Positions 31,349 to 39,930 of a DNA stretch of 51,372 bases are shown piece by piece. Source of the stretch: Oscillospiraceae bacterium (lineage in GTDB: Bacteria > Bacillota > Clostridia > Oscillospirales > Oscillospiraceae); NCBI GenBank assembly GCA_022794215.1, contig JAAWEH010000005.1:1-51372 (forward strand), written 5' to 3'. Numbering within the stretch: the first letter of the stretch is position 1; each line of letters starts with the position of its first letter. The notes beneath the pieces are model-generated. The model searched no databases and was not told the origin of the DNA. It saw only the letters and a program-made list of their open reading frames with translations. Position numbers and translations under genes: made by a program.

Positions 31349-31455
31349 AGCACAGCGGGGGAGATGTGTGACCGGCGGGAAAGAGCGGAACGCCCTGTCC
31401 GCCTCCCCGGAGCTGAACCGCCCGGGATCCATGGGGGCCGGTTTTACGAAAGACT
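31349..31455 (+). promoter_or_regulatory. Structured 5' leader of the NUDIX-rsmI operon
   Basis: The transcript has a leader of about 130 bases. CGGGGGAG can pair with CTCCCCG across ~40 bases that hold an inner GCGGA/TCCGC hairpin. Downstream, AACCGCCC pairs with GGGCCGGTT and is followed by TTTTA, which resembles a weak terminator. GGCGG and CCGCC could form a long-range contact. I could not match it to ykkC, ZTP or THF riboswitches. A regulatory role is inferred from structure and position only. Confidence 0.4.
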
Positions 31456-31479
31456 TACCGCTGGATTGGAGGCATTGCA

Positions 31480-32082
31480 ATGACCTATGAGGAGCTGACC
31501 CTTCGCATCGAACAGAAAAGGAGCACCGTGGGCAGTCAGGAATACGCGGTGATGATCCCCGTGACCCGGGAGGAGGGCCGCCTTTCCGTCCTCTTTGAAG
31601 TCCGTGCCGCCACGCTCCGAACCCATGCCGGGGAGGTCTGCCTTCCCGGCGGCCGGGTGGAGCCGGGGGAGTCCCCGGCCCAGGCCGCCCTCCGGGAGCT
31701 GGAGGAGGAGCTGGGCCTCCGCCCGCCCCAGGTGGAGCTGGGCTTGTCTCTCCCCCCGGCCTGGCACCCGGCGGGCTTTTGCTCCCCCGCCTTTCTGGGC
31801 CGCCTCGCCCCCGGCTGGCGGGAGAGCCTGCGCTTCAACCCCGCCGAGGTAGCCGAGATCTTCACCGTCCCCCTGGATTTTTTCCAAAACACCCCGCCCG
31901 AAATGTATTACTGCGATATCCTGACCCAGCCTCCCGCCGATTTTCCCCATGAAAAGGTGGGCCATCCCGAGGGCTACGCTTGGCGGCAGGGGAAGATGCC
32001 GGTTCCCCTGTGGATGTGGGAGGGCCGCCCCATCTGGGGCTTGACCGGCCGCATCCTCCTGGGGCTGGTAAAGCTGCTGTGA
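31480..32082 (+). CDS. NUDIX hydrolase, CoA pyrophosphatase type
   Basis: 200 residues. The Nudix box starts at LPGGRVEPGESPAQAALREL and is followed by EEELGL; the N-terminal part matches NudL/YeaB-type CoA diphosphatases (MIPVTREEGRLSVLFEVRAA). It probably cleaves CoA or a related nucleotide. TTGGAGG precedes the ATG. The stop overlaps the GTG start of the next gene. Confidence 0.87.
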   Translation: MTYEELTLRIEQKRSTVGSQEYAVMIPVTREEGRLSVLFEVRAATLRTHAGEVCLPGGRVEPGESPAQAALRELEEELGLRPPQVELGLSLPPAWHPAGFCSPAFLGRLAPGWRESLRFNPAEVAEIFTVPLDFFQNTPPEMYYCDILTQPPADFPHEKVGHPEGYAWRQGKMPVPLWMWEGRPIWGLTGRILLGLVKLL

Positions 32083-32705
32083 GCGGCGGCAGAGAACAGC
32101 TGGGCCCCTACACCTACCGCTGGAGCCCGGAGTGTTTCCCCCTGGGCGGCGATTCCCTGGCCCTGGGGGAATTTGCCACGCTGAGGCCGGGGGGCCGGGT
32201 GCTGGATCTGGGCTGCGGGGCGGGCCTTCTTCTCCTGCTGTGCGCCCGCCGCTGTCCTGACCTGGAGCTGATTGGGGTGGAGCTGGATCCCGCCGCCGGG
32301 GAGCTGGCCCGGCAGAACCTATTGGAAAACGGCCTTTCCGGTCAGATCCTCCTGGGGGATCTGCGGCAGCTGAACCTGCCCGGGGAGATGGATCTGGTGA
32401 TTTCCAACCCGCCCTGGTATCCCTCCGGCAATCTGGGCGGCCCCGCCCGGGTGGAGGGGGGCGGCTTTCCCCAGCTGTGCCGGGCAGCCGCAAAAAGCCT
32501 GAAGTCCAAGGGCCGCTTTGCCCTGGTTCACCGTCCGGAGCGCCTTACCGACTTATTGTGTGCCCTCCGGGAAGCCGGCTTGGAGCCCAAGCGCCTCCGG
32601 CTCTGTCGGGGGAAACCGGAAAAAGCCCCCTACGCCGTGTTGATCGAGGCAGTCAAAGCCGGACGCCCCGGCCTGGAGCTCTTGCCTGACCGGATAGGGA
32701 CGTAG
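32079..32705 (+). CDS. tRNA1(Val) adenine-N6 methyltransferase-like (TrmN6/YabB)
   Basis: 208 residues from a GTG that overlaps the NUDIX stop. SAM-binding VLDLGCGAGLLLLL, acidic loop LIGVELD and the catalytic NPPWY motif of N6-adenine methyltransferases are present. In Bacillus the YabB homologue sits beside rsmI and abrB, exactly as here. Target assignment is from this synteny. Confidence 0.87.
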   Translation: MSGGREQLGPYTYRWSPECFPLGGDSLALGEFATLRPGGRVLDLGCGAGLLLLLCARRCPDLELIGVELDPAAGELARQNLLENGLSGQILLGDLRQLNLPGEMDLVISNPPWYPSGNLGGPARVEGGGFPQLCRAAAKSLKSKGRFALVHRPERLTDLLCALREAGLEPKRLRLCRGKPEKAPYAVLIEAVKAGRPGLELLPDRIGT

Positions 32706-32737
32706 GCACAACATATTTTTTCAAAAGGAGGCCCCCT

Positions 32738-33568
32738 ATGGCCGGCACTCTCTACTTAGTCCCCACCCCCATCGGCAATCTGGGCGACGTGTCCCGCCGC
32801 ACTGTGGAGATTTTGGAAACGGTGGATTTTATCGCCGCCGAAGATACCCGCATCACCCTAAAGCTGCTCAACCACCTGGGAATCAAAAAGCCCCTTGTGA
32901 GCTATTACCGCCACAACACGGATACGGCGGGGAACCAGATCCTGGAGCGGCTGCTGTCCGGGGAGAGCTGCGCTCTGTGCACCGATGCGGGTACCCCCGC
33001 CATCAGCGACCCGGGGGAGGATCTGGTGGCCCTCTGCGCGGCGAATGACGTGTCTGTGGAAGCCCTCCCCGGCCCCTGTGCCCTGGTGGTGGCCCTGTCG
33101 GTCTCGGGCCTTCCCACCGCCCGCTTTGTCTTTGAGGGCTTCCTGCCCCTGAACAAGAAAAACCGCCGTACCCGGCTGGAGGCCCTGGCCGCAGAGGAGC
33201 GAACCATCCTTCTCTACGAGGCCCCCCACAAGCTATGCGCAACCCTGGCCGACCTGTCCGCCGCCCTGGGCGGAGACCGGCGGATCACCCTGTGCCGGGA
33301 ACTGACCAAGCTTCACGAGGAGATCCTGCGCACCACCATATCCCAGGCGGCAGAGCGCTATAAAACCCAGAGCCCCCGGGGAGAGTTTGTCCTGGTGGTC
33401 GAGGGAGCCCCCGCAGTGGAGAAGGCGGCAGCCACCCTGACCGACGGCCTGATGAGGGTGGCCCAGCTGCAATCGGAGGGCCTTTCCCGGAAGGACGCGG
33501 TAAAGCAGGCCGCCAAAGAGCTGGATCTTTCCCGCAACGATCTCTATACCGCCGCACTGGAGCAATAG
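32738..33568 (+). CDS. rsmI: 16S rRNA (cytidine-1402-2'-O)-methyltransferase
   Basis: 276 residues. TLYLVPTPIGNLGDVSRRTV at the N-terminus, AAEDTR, SDAG-type loop CTDAGTPAISDPGEDL and FEGFLP are RsmI hallmarks. Modifies the ribosomal P-site region. AAAAGGAGG upstream. Confidence 0.96.
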   Translation: MAGTLYLVPTPIGNLGDVSRRTVEILETVDFIAAEDTRITLKLLNHLGIKKPLVSYYRHNTDTAGNQILERLLSGESCALCTDAGTPAISDPGEDLVALCAANDVSVEALPGPCALVVALSVSGLPTARFVFEGFLPLNKKNRRTRLEALAAEERTILLYEAPHKLCATLADLSAALGGDRRITLCRELTKLHEEILRTTISQAAERYKTQSPRGEFVLVVEGAPAVEKAAATLTDGLMRVAQLQSEGLSRKDAVKQAAKELDLSRNDLYTAALEQ

Positions 33569-33590
33569 AGCGATTCTCTCCAACAAACAA

Positions 33591-33629
33591 AAAGGGCAAG
33601 GCGACCATCCCGGTTCGCCTTGCCTTTTA
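33591..33629. terminator. Bidirectional terminator between rsmI and abrB
   Basis: GGCAAGGCGA pairs with TCGCCTTGCC, with A- and T-runs on both sides. Confidence 0.9.
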
Positions 33630-33646
33630 TCGTCTTGCGTCTGTTT

Positions 33647-33889
33647 TTACAGGTTTTCCATTTCCTTCAGACAGTTGTGGCAAATATTCTTTCCCTTGTA
33701 GCTCACCACGTCCCCCGCATCCCCGCAGAACACGCAGGAGGGCTCATACTTGCGCAAAATGACCGAAGAGCCGTCCACATAGATCTCCAAAGCGTCCTTC
33801 TCGTCGATCCCCAGTGTGCGGCGCAGCTCGATGGGCAGCACGATCCGCCCCAGCTCGTCCACCTTTCTCACAATGCCGGTAGATTTCAT
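33647..33889 (-). CDS. AbrB-family transition-state regulator with zinc-binding C-terminus
   Basis: 80 residues from ATG 33889. N-terminal swapped-hairpin DNA-binding domain (TGIVRKVDELGRIVLPIELR) and the C-terminal CVFCG ... CHNC pairs, a likely zinc site. Family members repress stationary-phase and sporulation genes. Next to rsmI as in Bacillus. An upstream ATG at 33931 lacks a better ribosome site. Confidence 0.93.
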   Translation of the reverse strand: MKSTGIVRKVDELGRIVLPIELRRTLGIDEKDALEIYVDGSSVILRKYEPSCVFCGDAGDVVSYKGKNICHNCLKEMENL

Positions 33890-33948
33890 AGCTCCATTTC
33901 CCCTTTTTTCAAACTTTTCCTTTATTTCCATACATTGGTACCTCTTCC

Positions 33949-33976
33949 ATTATAAAGGATTTTTTGTCGCTGTCAA
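33949..33976 (-). promoter_or_regulatory. Promoter of abrB-like gene
   Basis: Minus strand TTGACA (33971-33976), 16-base spacer, TATAAT (33949-33954): near-consensus. Confidence 0.82.
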
Positions 33977-34070
33977 GAAAAAAATGGAAAATCAGGAAGA
34001 AATAGTTTATCCCTGGAAATCTCTGGGACATACCTGCCCCCCAAAGCGCATAGAGTAGGGAAGAAAAGGG

Positions 34071-34664
34071 GTGGACAAGATGGCAATGTCAGTGATTTGG
34101 ACCGGCATGGTGGTTCTTTCCGTATTCTATGGCCTCCTCACCGGCAGCGGCCCCGCAGTGGCAGCCGCCGCAGTGGAGGGCGCCGCGGCGGCAGTGGAGC
34201 TGTGCCTCACCATGGCGGGCATCATGTGCCTGTGGATGGGCGTTATGGAGATCATGAAGCGCTCGGGCCTGTCCGCCGCCCTCTCCCGCCTCCTGCGTCC
34301 CATCCTGTGCCGTCTCTATCCCGATTTCAAGCGGGATAAGCAGACCATGGACGCCGTCTCCGCCAACGTCTCCGCCAACCTGCTGGGCCTGGGCAACGCC
34401 GCCACCCCCCTGGGCATCCAGGCCGCCCGGCGCATGGCCCAAAAGACCCCCGGCGTTGCCTCGGACAGCCTGTGTATGCTGGTGGTGTGCAACACCGCCT
34501 CCATCCAGCTCATCCCCACCACCGTGGCCAGCCTCCGCCTTGCCGCGGGCAGCGCCGCCCCCTTTGACATCCTGCCGGCCGTGTGGCTTGCCTCAGCGGT
34601 CTCAGTGGCGGTAGGCGTGCTGGCGGCCAAGCTTATGGGCCGGATCTGGAGGTTGAAAAAATGA
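34071..34664 (+). CDS. spmA: Spore maturation protein A
   Basis: 197 residues, several membrane helices and the nucleoside-recognition (Gate) motif SANLLGLGNAATPLGIQAAR. SpmA and SpmB are needed for normal dehydration of the spore core in Bacillus. AAGAAAAGGGG upstream. Overlaps spmB. A CATACCT resembling a sigma-E -10 lies 39 bases upstream, but no matching -35 was found. Confidence 0.93.
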   Translation: MDKMAMSVIWTGMVVLSVFYGLLTGSGPAVAAAAVEGAAAAVELCLTMAGIMCLWMGVMEIMKRSGLSAALSRLLRPILCRLYPDFKRDKQTMDAVSANVSANLLGLGNAATPLGIQAARRMAQKTPGVASDSLCMLVVCNTASIQLIPTTVASLRLAAGSAAPFDILPAVWLASAVSVAVGVLAAKLMGRIWRLKK

Positions 34665-35185
34665 TGGAACTTCTCTTTCAAATGGTGGTTCCCCTCACCA
34701 TCGCAGCAGTGGCCCTCTGGGGCATAGCCCGTCGTGTAGACGTCTACGACGCCCTGATCGCCGGCGCCGGGGAGGGCCTGGGCGTCCTCATCAAGATCGT
34801 CCCCGCCATGATAGGCCTTCTCACAGCGGTCTATATGCTCCGGGCCTCCGGCCTTCTGACCGCCCTGGGAACCCTCCTGGCCCCCATCCTCACCCGCCTG
34901 GGAGTCCCCCCGGAGACCGTAGGCCTCCTCCTGGTTCGCCCGGTCAGCGGCAACGCCGCCCTGGGCGTAGGGGCCGAGCTCATCTCCACCTATGGCCCCG
35001 ACTCCCCCATCGGCCGCACCGCGGCAGTGATGCTGGGCTCCACCGAGACCACCTTTTATACCATCGCCGTCTACTTTGGCGCCGCCGGCGTCCGCAAGAC
35101 CCGCTATGCCGTACCCGCCGCCCTCTGCGCGGATGTGGCCGCGTTCCTGGCGGCAGCCTGGGCAGTGCGCTGGTGGTTTGGATAA
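34661..35185 (+). CDS. spmB: Spore maturation protein B
   Basis: 174 residues (or 173 from the second ATG), multi-helix, with VRPVSGNAALGVGAELISTYGPDS and MLGSTETTFYTIAVYFGAAG, the conserved Gate-type motif. Translationally coupled to spmA by an ATGA overlap. Confidence 0.94.
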   Translation: MMELLFQMVVPLTIAAVALWGIARRVDVYDALIAGAGEGLGVLIKIVPAMIGLLTAVYMLRASGLLTALGTLLAPILTRLGVPPETVGLLLVRPVSGNAALGVGAELISTYGPDSPIGRTAAVMLGSTETTFYTIAVYFGAAGVRKTRYAVPAALCADVAAFLAAAWAVRWWFG

Positions 35186-35188
35186 AAA

Positions 35189-35216
35189 AAGGCCCGCCGG
35201 ATGGCGGGCCTTTCCT
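35189..35216. terminator. Bidirectional terminator after spmB
   Basis: GGCCCGCC-ggat-GGCGGGCC, flanked by seven As on the left and a T-rich run on the right; works on both strands. Confidence 0.9.
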
Positions 35217-35218
35217 TT

Positions 35219-35311
35219 TCATAACAGCCGCTGAAAAAGCAAGATCAGCAAAATATTTGCCCCAAATACCACCGCCAAAGCGAGCCAGGGCCGCATTTCC
35301 TCCATACGCAT
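35219..35311 (-). CDS. Candidate 30-residue single-pass membrane peptide
   Basis: A minus-strand frame MRMEEMRPWLALAVVFGANI followed by LLILLFQRLL and TGA. The hydrophobic core forms one membrane helix. GGAGG precedes the second ATG (35305) at nine bases and the first more closely, and a terminator with seven Ts follows the stop by two bases. Such a layout is expected of a real small gene; no homologue is known to me. It faces spmB. Confidence 0.5.
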   Translation of the reverse strand: MRMEEMRPWLALAVVFGANILLILLFQRLL

Positions 35312-35412
35312 CGTCCTCCACCCCGCCATTCTACGCACCCTTTCCGGGAGATATGCGGGTATATTTTCCCGCCCCTGGGCCATACTGGAAAGAGAAAAAG
35401 GAGGGAGCGCTC

Positions 35413-35688
35413 ATGATCAAAGGGATCAGCCGCCGTGTCATCGTGGTGCGGTCACCAGACCGCCGTTTTTTTGAGGAGGCCATCTTCATCGTCCGGGAAG
35501 GCGTCATCGGCCAGGGCGGGGTCACCGCCGACCAGGTGGTGGAGGAGGCCAGACGGGTGGCCGACGGCTACGTCAAAAAGCACCACGCCCGCTGGTACCA
35601 CCGCATTCCCGCCCCCCTCTACGCCGCCCTGGGGGCGGCCCTGGCCACCGTCGCCTGGTACGCCGCCGCCCTTTTTCCCTTGGCGTAA
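35413..35688 (+). CDS. Small conserved-looking protein with C-terminal membrane helix
   Basis: 91 residues from ATG 35413 with AAAGGAGGGAG upstream. Residues 1-58 are soluble (RVIVVRSPDRRFFEEAIFIV), residues ~66-88 form a hydrophobic tail anchor (APLYAALGAALATVAWYAAA). Function unknown. It ends at a terminator shared with the blaR1-like gene. Confidence 0.8.
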   Translation: MIKGISRRVIVVRSPDRRFFEEAIFIVREGVIGQGGVTADQVVEEARRVADGYVKKHHARWYHRIPAPLYAALGAALATVAWYAAALFPLA

Positions 35689-35727
35689 AAGTCCGGGATA
35701 AGATCCCTCTAAGTCCCCCATACAGAC

Positions 35728-35769
35728 AAAACCGCCTCCGGAGCGAATCTCGCTCCGAAGGCGGTTTTT
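35728..35769. terminator. Bidirectional terminator
   Basis: AAAACCGCCTCCGGAGCG and CGCTCCGAAGGCGGTTTT pair around AATCT with one mismatch, followed by T-run; serves both convergent genes. Confidence 0.92.
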
Positions 35770-35777
35770 ATACCGGG

Positions 35778-38700
35778 TCAGCCCGTACCAATGCCGGCGC
35801 ACGTCCAAACGTTGTCCTTTTCAGAAAACCACATAGAGCCTCTGCGGGAGTATTCAAAGGCCCCCTCGGGCACATCGGGGTCGTTCCCCTTATATTCCCC
35901 GGTGTTACCCGCCATCAGGTTGTTCAGTGCGTCCTCATTTTCCGGGACAAAGACGGTGCGGAAGGAGAAGGCGAAGTGGGGAACGTCCAGAATATCCGCC
36001 GGGAACCAGCTTTCGGGCTGGTTCTCCAAGATCTCCACATCGGTCACCTTTACAAAGGTGCAGGTATAGCTGCCGCCGGGATAGAGCCGGGTCATAAGCC
36101 CCTCGTGGTTTTCGGCCCACTCCCGGGCGATGTTCAGGTAGCTTTGGTTTTCATCGGGAATCAGGGGCAGGGCGGCTTCCAGGGCCTGATATTCCGCGTC
36201 GTCAAACCAGCTTCGGGCCTGATAGTAGGGGAGGGCCCGGTAAGCGAACACATCCTGGGCAGGGTCGCCGTCATACTGGACCTTATACCACTCAGGTTCC
36301 CGGTTTTCCTGTTTATACATCACAAGGCCGCTGTCCTCCCAGAACCGGAGCGTTTCGTACCAGTCGGGGCTGGAGAAGGTCACGGAAGGCCCGGCGGGGT
36401 CGGCGGCGGGGGCCTGGGCCCGGCTCCAGACCACATCGTTGTCCTTCATCTGGTTCAGATAGTAGGGGCCGTTGCCCTCCGAGGGATCCAGGGTGTAGGC
36501 CGAGCCATGCCCCTGTTCGTCCTCATACTGGATCCGGAGTTCACTCTCCGCCGCAGCGCAGTCGGTGAGGTAGCTCAGGTGTTCCCGGAACCAAAGCCCG
36601 GCGTAGCTGTACCCCTCGGCCAGCTCCACCCCGTGCTCCTCCATATCCCGGGCCAGTCCCTCTCTGCCCATATGGGAGTCCAGGGTGCCGTCGTCGTACC
36701 TCGTCCAGAGATAGGTCAGGCTCCCGTCCTCCTCCCGCCGGAGGAAAATGGTGTTGTCGGCGGTGTAGTTCCAGGTCCAGCCCTCCTCGGTGAGGTAGTT
36801 GCCCCCGGCGATGACGATCTTGCCCGGCTCCATGGCGTGGACTTCGCTGGTGAAGCTCCAGGCCTCCACCCTTACTCCCCCCAGGGTAATGACGGTGGGG
36901 CCGTAAAAGCCCCGGATGCGCCAGTCGTCAAAGAGCTCGGTGTACCCGTCGGCCTCCTGCTCCTGATAGCTGGAGCGGCGGTAAAAGCCCTCCACCTCCA
37001 CCAACCCCAGCTGGGCGGCCTCCATGGCCTTTTCCACTACCACCGCCGGTACTCCAGCGTCGGCCCCCACCACCATGTGATCCACGGTAGGGGCCTCGTC
37101 TTTGTAGACCAGCAGGCTCTCCCCGGTAAAGTAGAGCTGGCGGATCCAGTTATAGCCGTAGTCCCCGGGCTCCTGCCCGTCGGCCAGGCCGCTGGCCCGG
37201 AGGACTTTGCCGTACCGGTCCCAGATGCCGTAGTCCCAGTAGGACAGCTCCGGGCAGGCCTGGGTCAAAAGCTCCGGCAGCCGGGCCTCATAGACCGTCC
37301 CCTCCCGCAGGAAGAAGATCTGCTCCTTGGCGCACAGCTCCTGCTGCCCATCCCCGTCCAGATCCAGGGCGAAGGCCTCCGAGCCGTGGCTCTCGCACCG
37401 GGCCAGCAGGGTCAGCACTCCGTCGGTGTTGAAATAGTAGTAGTCATATACCGTCCCGTAGGCGTGCTCGCTGTACTGCCCGTCATATTTGACGAAAAAC
37501 CCATCCTGGCCCAGCAGGTCGTGGAAGAAGAACACCTCCGCGTACTCGTTCAGGCCGGAGAGAAAGACGTGATAGACGTCGTTCTCCTCATAGGCGGCGT
37601 ACACCACCCCGTCCTCCGCCCGGTAGACCATGATGTGGCGGCCGTCCAGGTTCCAGTTGGCGTAACAGGTTTCATAGTGGAAGGAGTAGTGGTTGGGGTA
37701 GTCGGTCACCGTCACCGCCGGGGCGGCGTATGGCTCCAGAGCGGAGAGGTCGATGGAAGCGACGGGGTCCCAGGCAGGCAGGGGAGTGGGGATAGCCGGG
37801 GCCTCGCACTCCTGGTGGGAGACAAAGTAATATTGCCGCTCCTCTGTACCTTGCTCTCCGTAGGGGCGGGTCCCGGACCCGCCCGCCTCCACCAGCGTCA
37901 CACAATACCAGGAAGTCCCGGCAAAGGAACTGTTGTGATAAAGCTTTACCAGATCCCCATCCCGGACTCCGGCGGCGATCTTCGGCCCGCCGGAGTAGTT
38001 GGTGTCCCCGTGCATCCAGTAGTAGGCGTCGTACTCCTCCAGGTAGGTGAATTGGTCCAGCCCCACCTTGTTGGTCTCCTCCAAAGAGCGGCCAGTGTAC
38101 TCCACCAGGAGCCGGTCCATCTCCCCGGCGGTCATCTTATAGCCCGGGCAGGGCATATCCTCCCAGGCATCAAAGCCAAAGGCCGCCGTTAACTCGGCGT
38201 CGCTGATCTCCCCGTCCCCCATCTTGCAGTAGAACAGCTCATAGAGGTCGATGTCCTCGGGGCGGTCATAGAGGATGAGGGGGTTGGCAAACTGGTTGCG
38301 GAAGTTATAGAGGGAGGCCTCCGGAGAGGAGAAGAACTCCTCATTGAACCACCGCAGCTCCTCCCCGGTGAGGGCCTCTGGCCCACTGACGGGCACCTTG
38401 CCATCACTGCCTGGTTTGCCCCCGGTGAAGGTGCAGGCGGAGACGACACCCGCCAGCACCGCCACCGCCAGCGCGGCGGCTACCAGCTGCCGGGGCCGGC
38501 GGGCGATGCGGCCCACCCGGTCCTTCAGCTGCTTTTTCCCGGCGGTCATGGTGGTGGCGGCAATCATGGGGTTGGATGCCCGCTTCACGGGAATGAGGGA
38601 CAGAAGGGTCTGCCCATAGGGGATACGCTCCTCCTCCCCCAGAATGCGGAGTGCGCCCTCGTCACAGGCCAGCTCACAGTCGGCCCTGGAGCAATGGGCG

Positions 38701-39479
38701 GCGATCCATACCAGGGGGTCGAACCAGTAGACGGTCAAACACACGCACCGCAAAAGAGACCACACCGGATCCCAGTGCCTGGCGTGGGTCTCCTCGTGGG
38801 CCAGCACATGGCGGAGCTTCTTTTCGTCCTCAGCCACCGCCGGGGTGATGTAGATGCTCCGACCGAACAGGCAGGGGGAGGGGATGACCCCCTCAGGAAC
38901 CAGATAAACCTTCCTCGCGGCCCCCTCAAAAAGGGAGGCATAGGGCCTGCGGTTTCTCCGCAATCTGCAGTAGAAGGCCAGATTGCTCAGGAGGAAGAAG
39001 GCCCCCATGAGGATCATACCCACCTTCCAAACCCTGTCCAATATGTCCCAGGGCCCCATCTTCATTTCCTCGTACCGGGTGACCACGTTGGTTTCCGGAT
39101 CCCGAACCAGCCAATTGGTGGAGAAGCGGTTGTCCGGATCGCTCTCCCCCAGCACAAAGAGATCCTGGGCGGTGGGGACGTCCTCCGGGTCGATGTCCCG
39201 CTCCGCCAGCTCCTGCCGGGACACCTGTCCCTGAGGGCGAGAATAGAAGATCCGGTTCAGGTTGATCCGCTCCGCCACCGCCTGTTCCATGGGCTGGGTG
39301 GCGGTGAGGACGGAGAAATCCGCCGCCGGAAGAAGGCTCACGGGGACCAGCAGCCGTACCAGCACCAACCCCCACAGGGCGTATTGAACCCGCCGGGACA
39401 AAACCCCCTTGAATATCTGCCGGATCACCAGCAAAGCCAGGATCAAGGCGGAGGAGGTAATGAGAATTTCCTTCATCAT
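35778..39479 (-). CDS. BlaR1-type M56 membrane metallopeptidase with giant non-PBP extracellular domain
   Basis: 1233 residues from ATG 39479 (AAGGAGGG upstream). Residues 1-320 are a BlaR1/MecR1-like integral-membrane zinc protease: helices at 5-50 and 153-170, HEETH zinc motif at 228-232 and the downstream ADCELACDE. A helix at 331-348 leads to about 880 extracellular residues. That part has no SxxK/SxN/KTG penicillin-binding set; it includes a calcium-binding-like DLDGDGQQE. BlaR1 proteins normally have about 600 residues. It probably cleaves the BlaI-like repressor when an unknown signal is bound. Confidence 0.88.
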   Translation of the reverse strand: MMKEILITSSALILALLVIRQIFKGVLSRRVQYALWGLVLVRLLVPVSLLPAADFSVLTATQPMEQAVAERINLNRIFYSRPQGQVSRQELAERDIDPEDVPTAQDLFVLGESDPDNRFSTNWLVRDPETNVVTRYEEMKMGPWDILDRVWKVGMILMGAFFLLSNLAFYCRLRRNRRPYASLFEGAARKVYLVPEGVIPSPCLFGRSIYITPAVAEDEKKLRHVLAHEETHARHWDPVWSLLRCVCLTVYWFDPLVWIAAHCSRADCELACDEGALRILGEEERIPYGQTLLSLIPVKRASNPMIAATTMTAGKKQLKDRVGRIARRPRQLVAAALAVAVLAGVVSACTFTGGKPGSDGKVPVSGPEALTGEELRWFNEEFFSSPEASLYNFRNQFANPLILYDRPEDIDLYELFYCKMGDGEISDAELTAAFGFDAWEDMPCPGYKMTAGEMDRLLVEYTGRSLEETNKVGLDQFTYLEEYDAYYWMHGDTNYSGGPKIAAGVRDGDLVKLYHNSSFAGTSWYCVTLVEAGGSGTRPYGEQGTEERQYYFVSHQECEAPAIPTPLPAWDPVASIDLSALEPYAAPAVTVTDYPNHYSFHYETCYANWNLDGRHIMVYRAEDGVVYAAYEENDVYHVFLSGLNEYAEVFFFHDLLGQDGFFVKYDGQYSEHAYGTVYDYYYFNTDGVLTLLARCESHGSEAFALDLDGDGQQELCAKEQIFFLREGTVYEARLPELLTQACPELSYWDYGIWDRYGKVLRASGLADGQEPGDYGYNWIRQLYFTGESLLVYKDEAPTVDHMVVGADAGVPAVVVEKAMEAAQLGLVEVEGFYRRSSYQEQEADGYTELFDDWRIRGFYGPTVITLGGVRVEAWSFTSEVHAMEPGKIVIAGGNYLTEEGWTWNYTADNTIFLRREEDGSLTYLWTRYDDGTLDSHMGREGLARDMEEHGVELAEGYSYAGLWFREHLSYLTDCAAAESELRIQYEDEQGHGSAYTLDPSEGNGPYYLNQMKDNDVVWSRAQAPAADPAGPSVTFSSPDWYETLRFWEDSGLVMYKQENREPEWYKVQYDGDPAQDVFAYRALPYYQARSWFDDAEYQALEAALPLIPDENQSYLNIAREWAENHEGLMTRLYPGGSYTCTFVKVTDVEILENQPESWFPADILDVPHFAFSFRTVFVPENEDALNNLMAGNTGEYKGNDPDVPEGAFEYSRRGSMWFSEKDNVWTCAGIGTG

Positions 39480-39480
39480 G

Positions 39481-39855
39481 TCAAAATCCCTCCTTGGCGT
39501 TCTCCAAAATGGCGGTAAGCTCGTCAATGTCCTCCTGGGAGAGGGCTCTGCTGTCCACCATGGCGCTCATCATCAGTCCCAGCCGACCCCCGTAGACCTT
39601 GTCCAGAAAACTCCGTGTCTCGCTGCGGGCCGCGTCCTCCCGCTCCAGTTTGGGATAGTAACGCTTGGCCTGGGTGGTCTCGTCGTGGTATACCGCTCCC
39701 TTGGCCTCCAGCCGGGAGAGCATGGTGATCACCGTGTGCTTGCTCCAGCCTGTTTCCTCCTGCAGGGCGGCGGTGAGCTGGGTGATGGTTCGGGGCTCCT
39801 TTTCCCACAGCTTGTTCATCAGCTTCCACTCGCCGTCGGACAAATTGGTTTTCAT
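39481..39855 (-). CDS. BlaI/MecI-family repressor
   Basis: 124 residues from ATG 39855 with AAAGGAGG upstream. Winged-helix BlaI family: LSDGEWKLMNKLWEKEPRTI, TGWSKHTVITMLSRLEAKGA and the C-terminal dimerisation helix. First gene of the pair, one base before the protease gene. It should bind the paired sites around its own promoter and be inactivated by the protease partner. Confidence 0.94.
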   Translation of the reverse strand: MKTNLSDGEWKLMNKLWEKEPRTITQLTAALQEETGWSKHTVITMLSRLEAKGAVYHDETTQAKRYYPKLEREDAARSETRSFLDKVYGGRLGLMMSAMVDSRALSQEDIDELTAILENAKEGF

Positions 39856-39874
39856 GGCCGCTTCCTCCTTTCGG

Positions 39875-39890
39875 GTAAACATTTGTCTAC
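39875..39890. promoter_or_regulatory. Candidate BlaI operator 1
   Basis: Palindrome GTA-n-ACA-TT-TGT-n-TAC just downstream of the predicted transcription start, containing the ACA/TGT core of BlaI-type sites. Confidence 0.65.
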
Positions 39891-39901
39891 CTTTCGATTT
39901 C

Positions 39902-39930
39902 AGAATACCATATAGGTAGACGGATGTCAA
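39902..39930 (-). promoter_or_regulatory. Promoter of blaI-blaR1-like operon
   Basis: Minus strand TTGACA (39925-39930), 17-base spacer, TATTCT (39902-39907). Confidence 0.8.

Noticed and set aside
31349-31455. Assignment of the NUDIX leader to the ZTP (pfl) or ykkC riboswitch class
   Set aside because: GTGAC-GGCG and CCGCC-GGG resemble parts of ZTP but with changed conserved bases and without the GGGGAG element; the ykkC conserved blocks are absent.
35976-38192. 738-residue open frame on the plus strand opposite the BlaR1-like gene, and similar long frames at 43436-45136, 40105-41532 and 7099-10362
   Set aside because: These are antisense shadows caused by high GC and strong third-position bias; they lack ribosome sites and recognisable domains, while the opposite strand has clear families.
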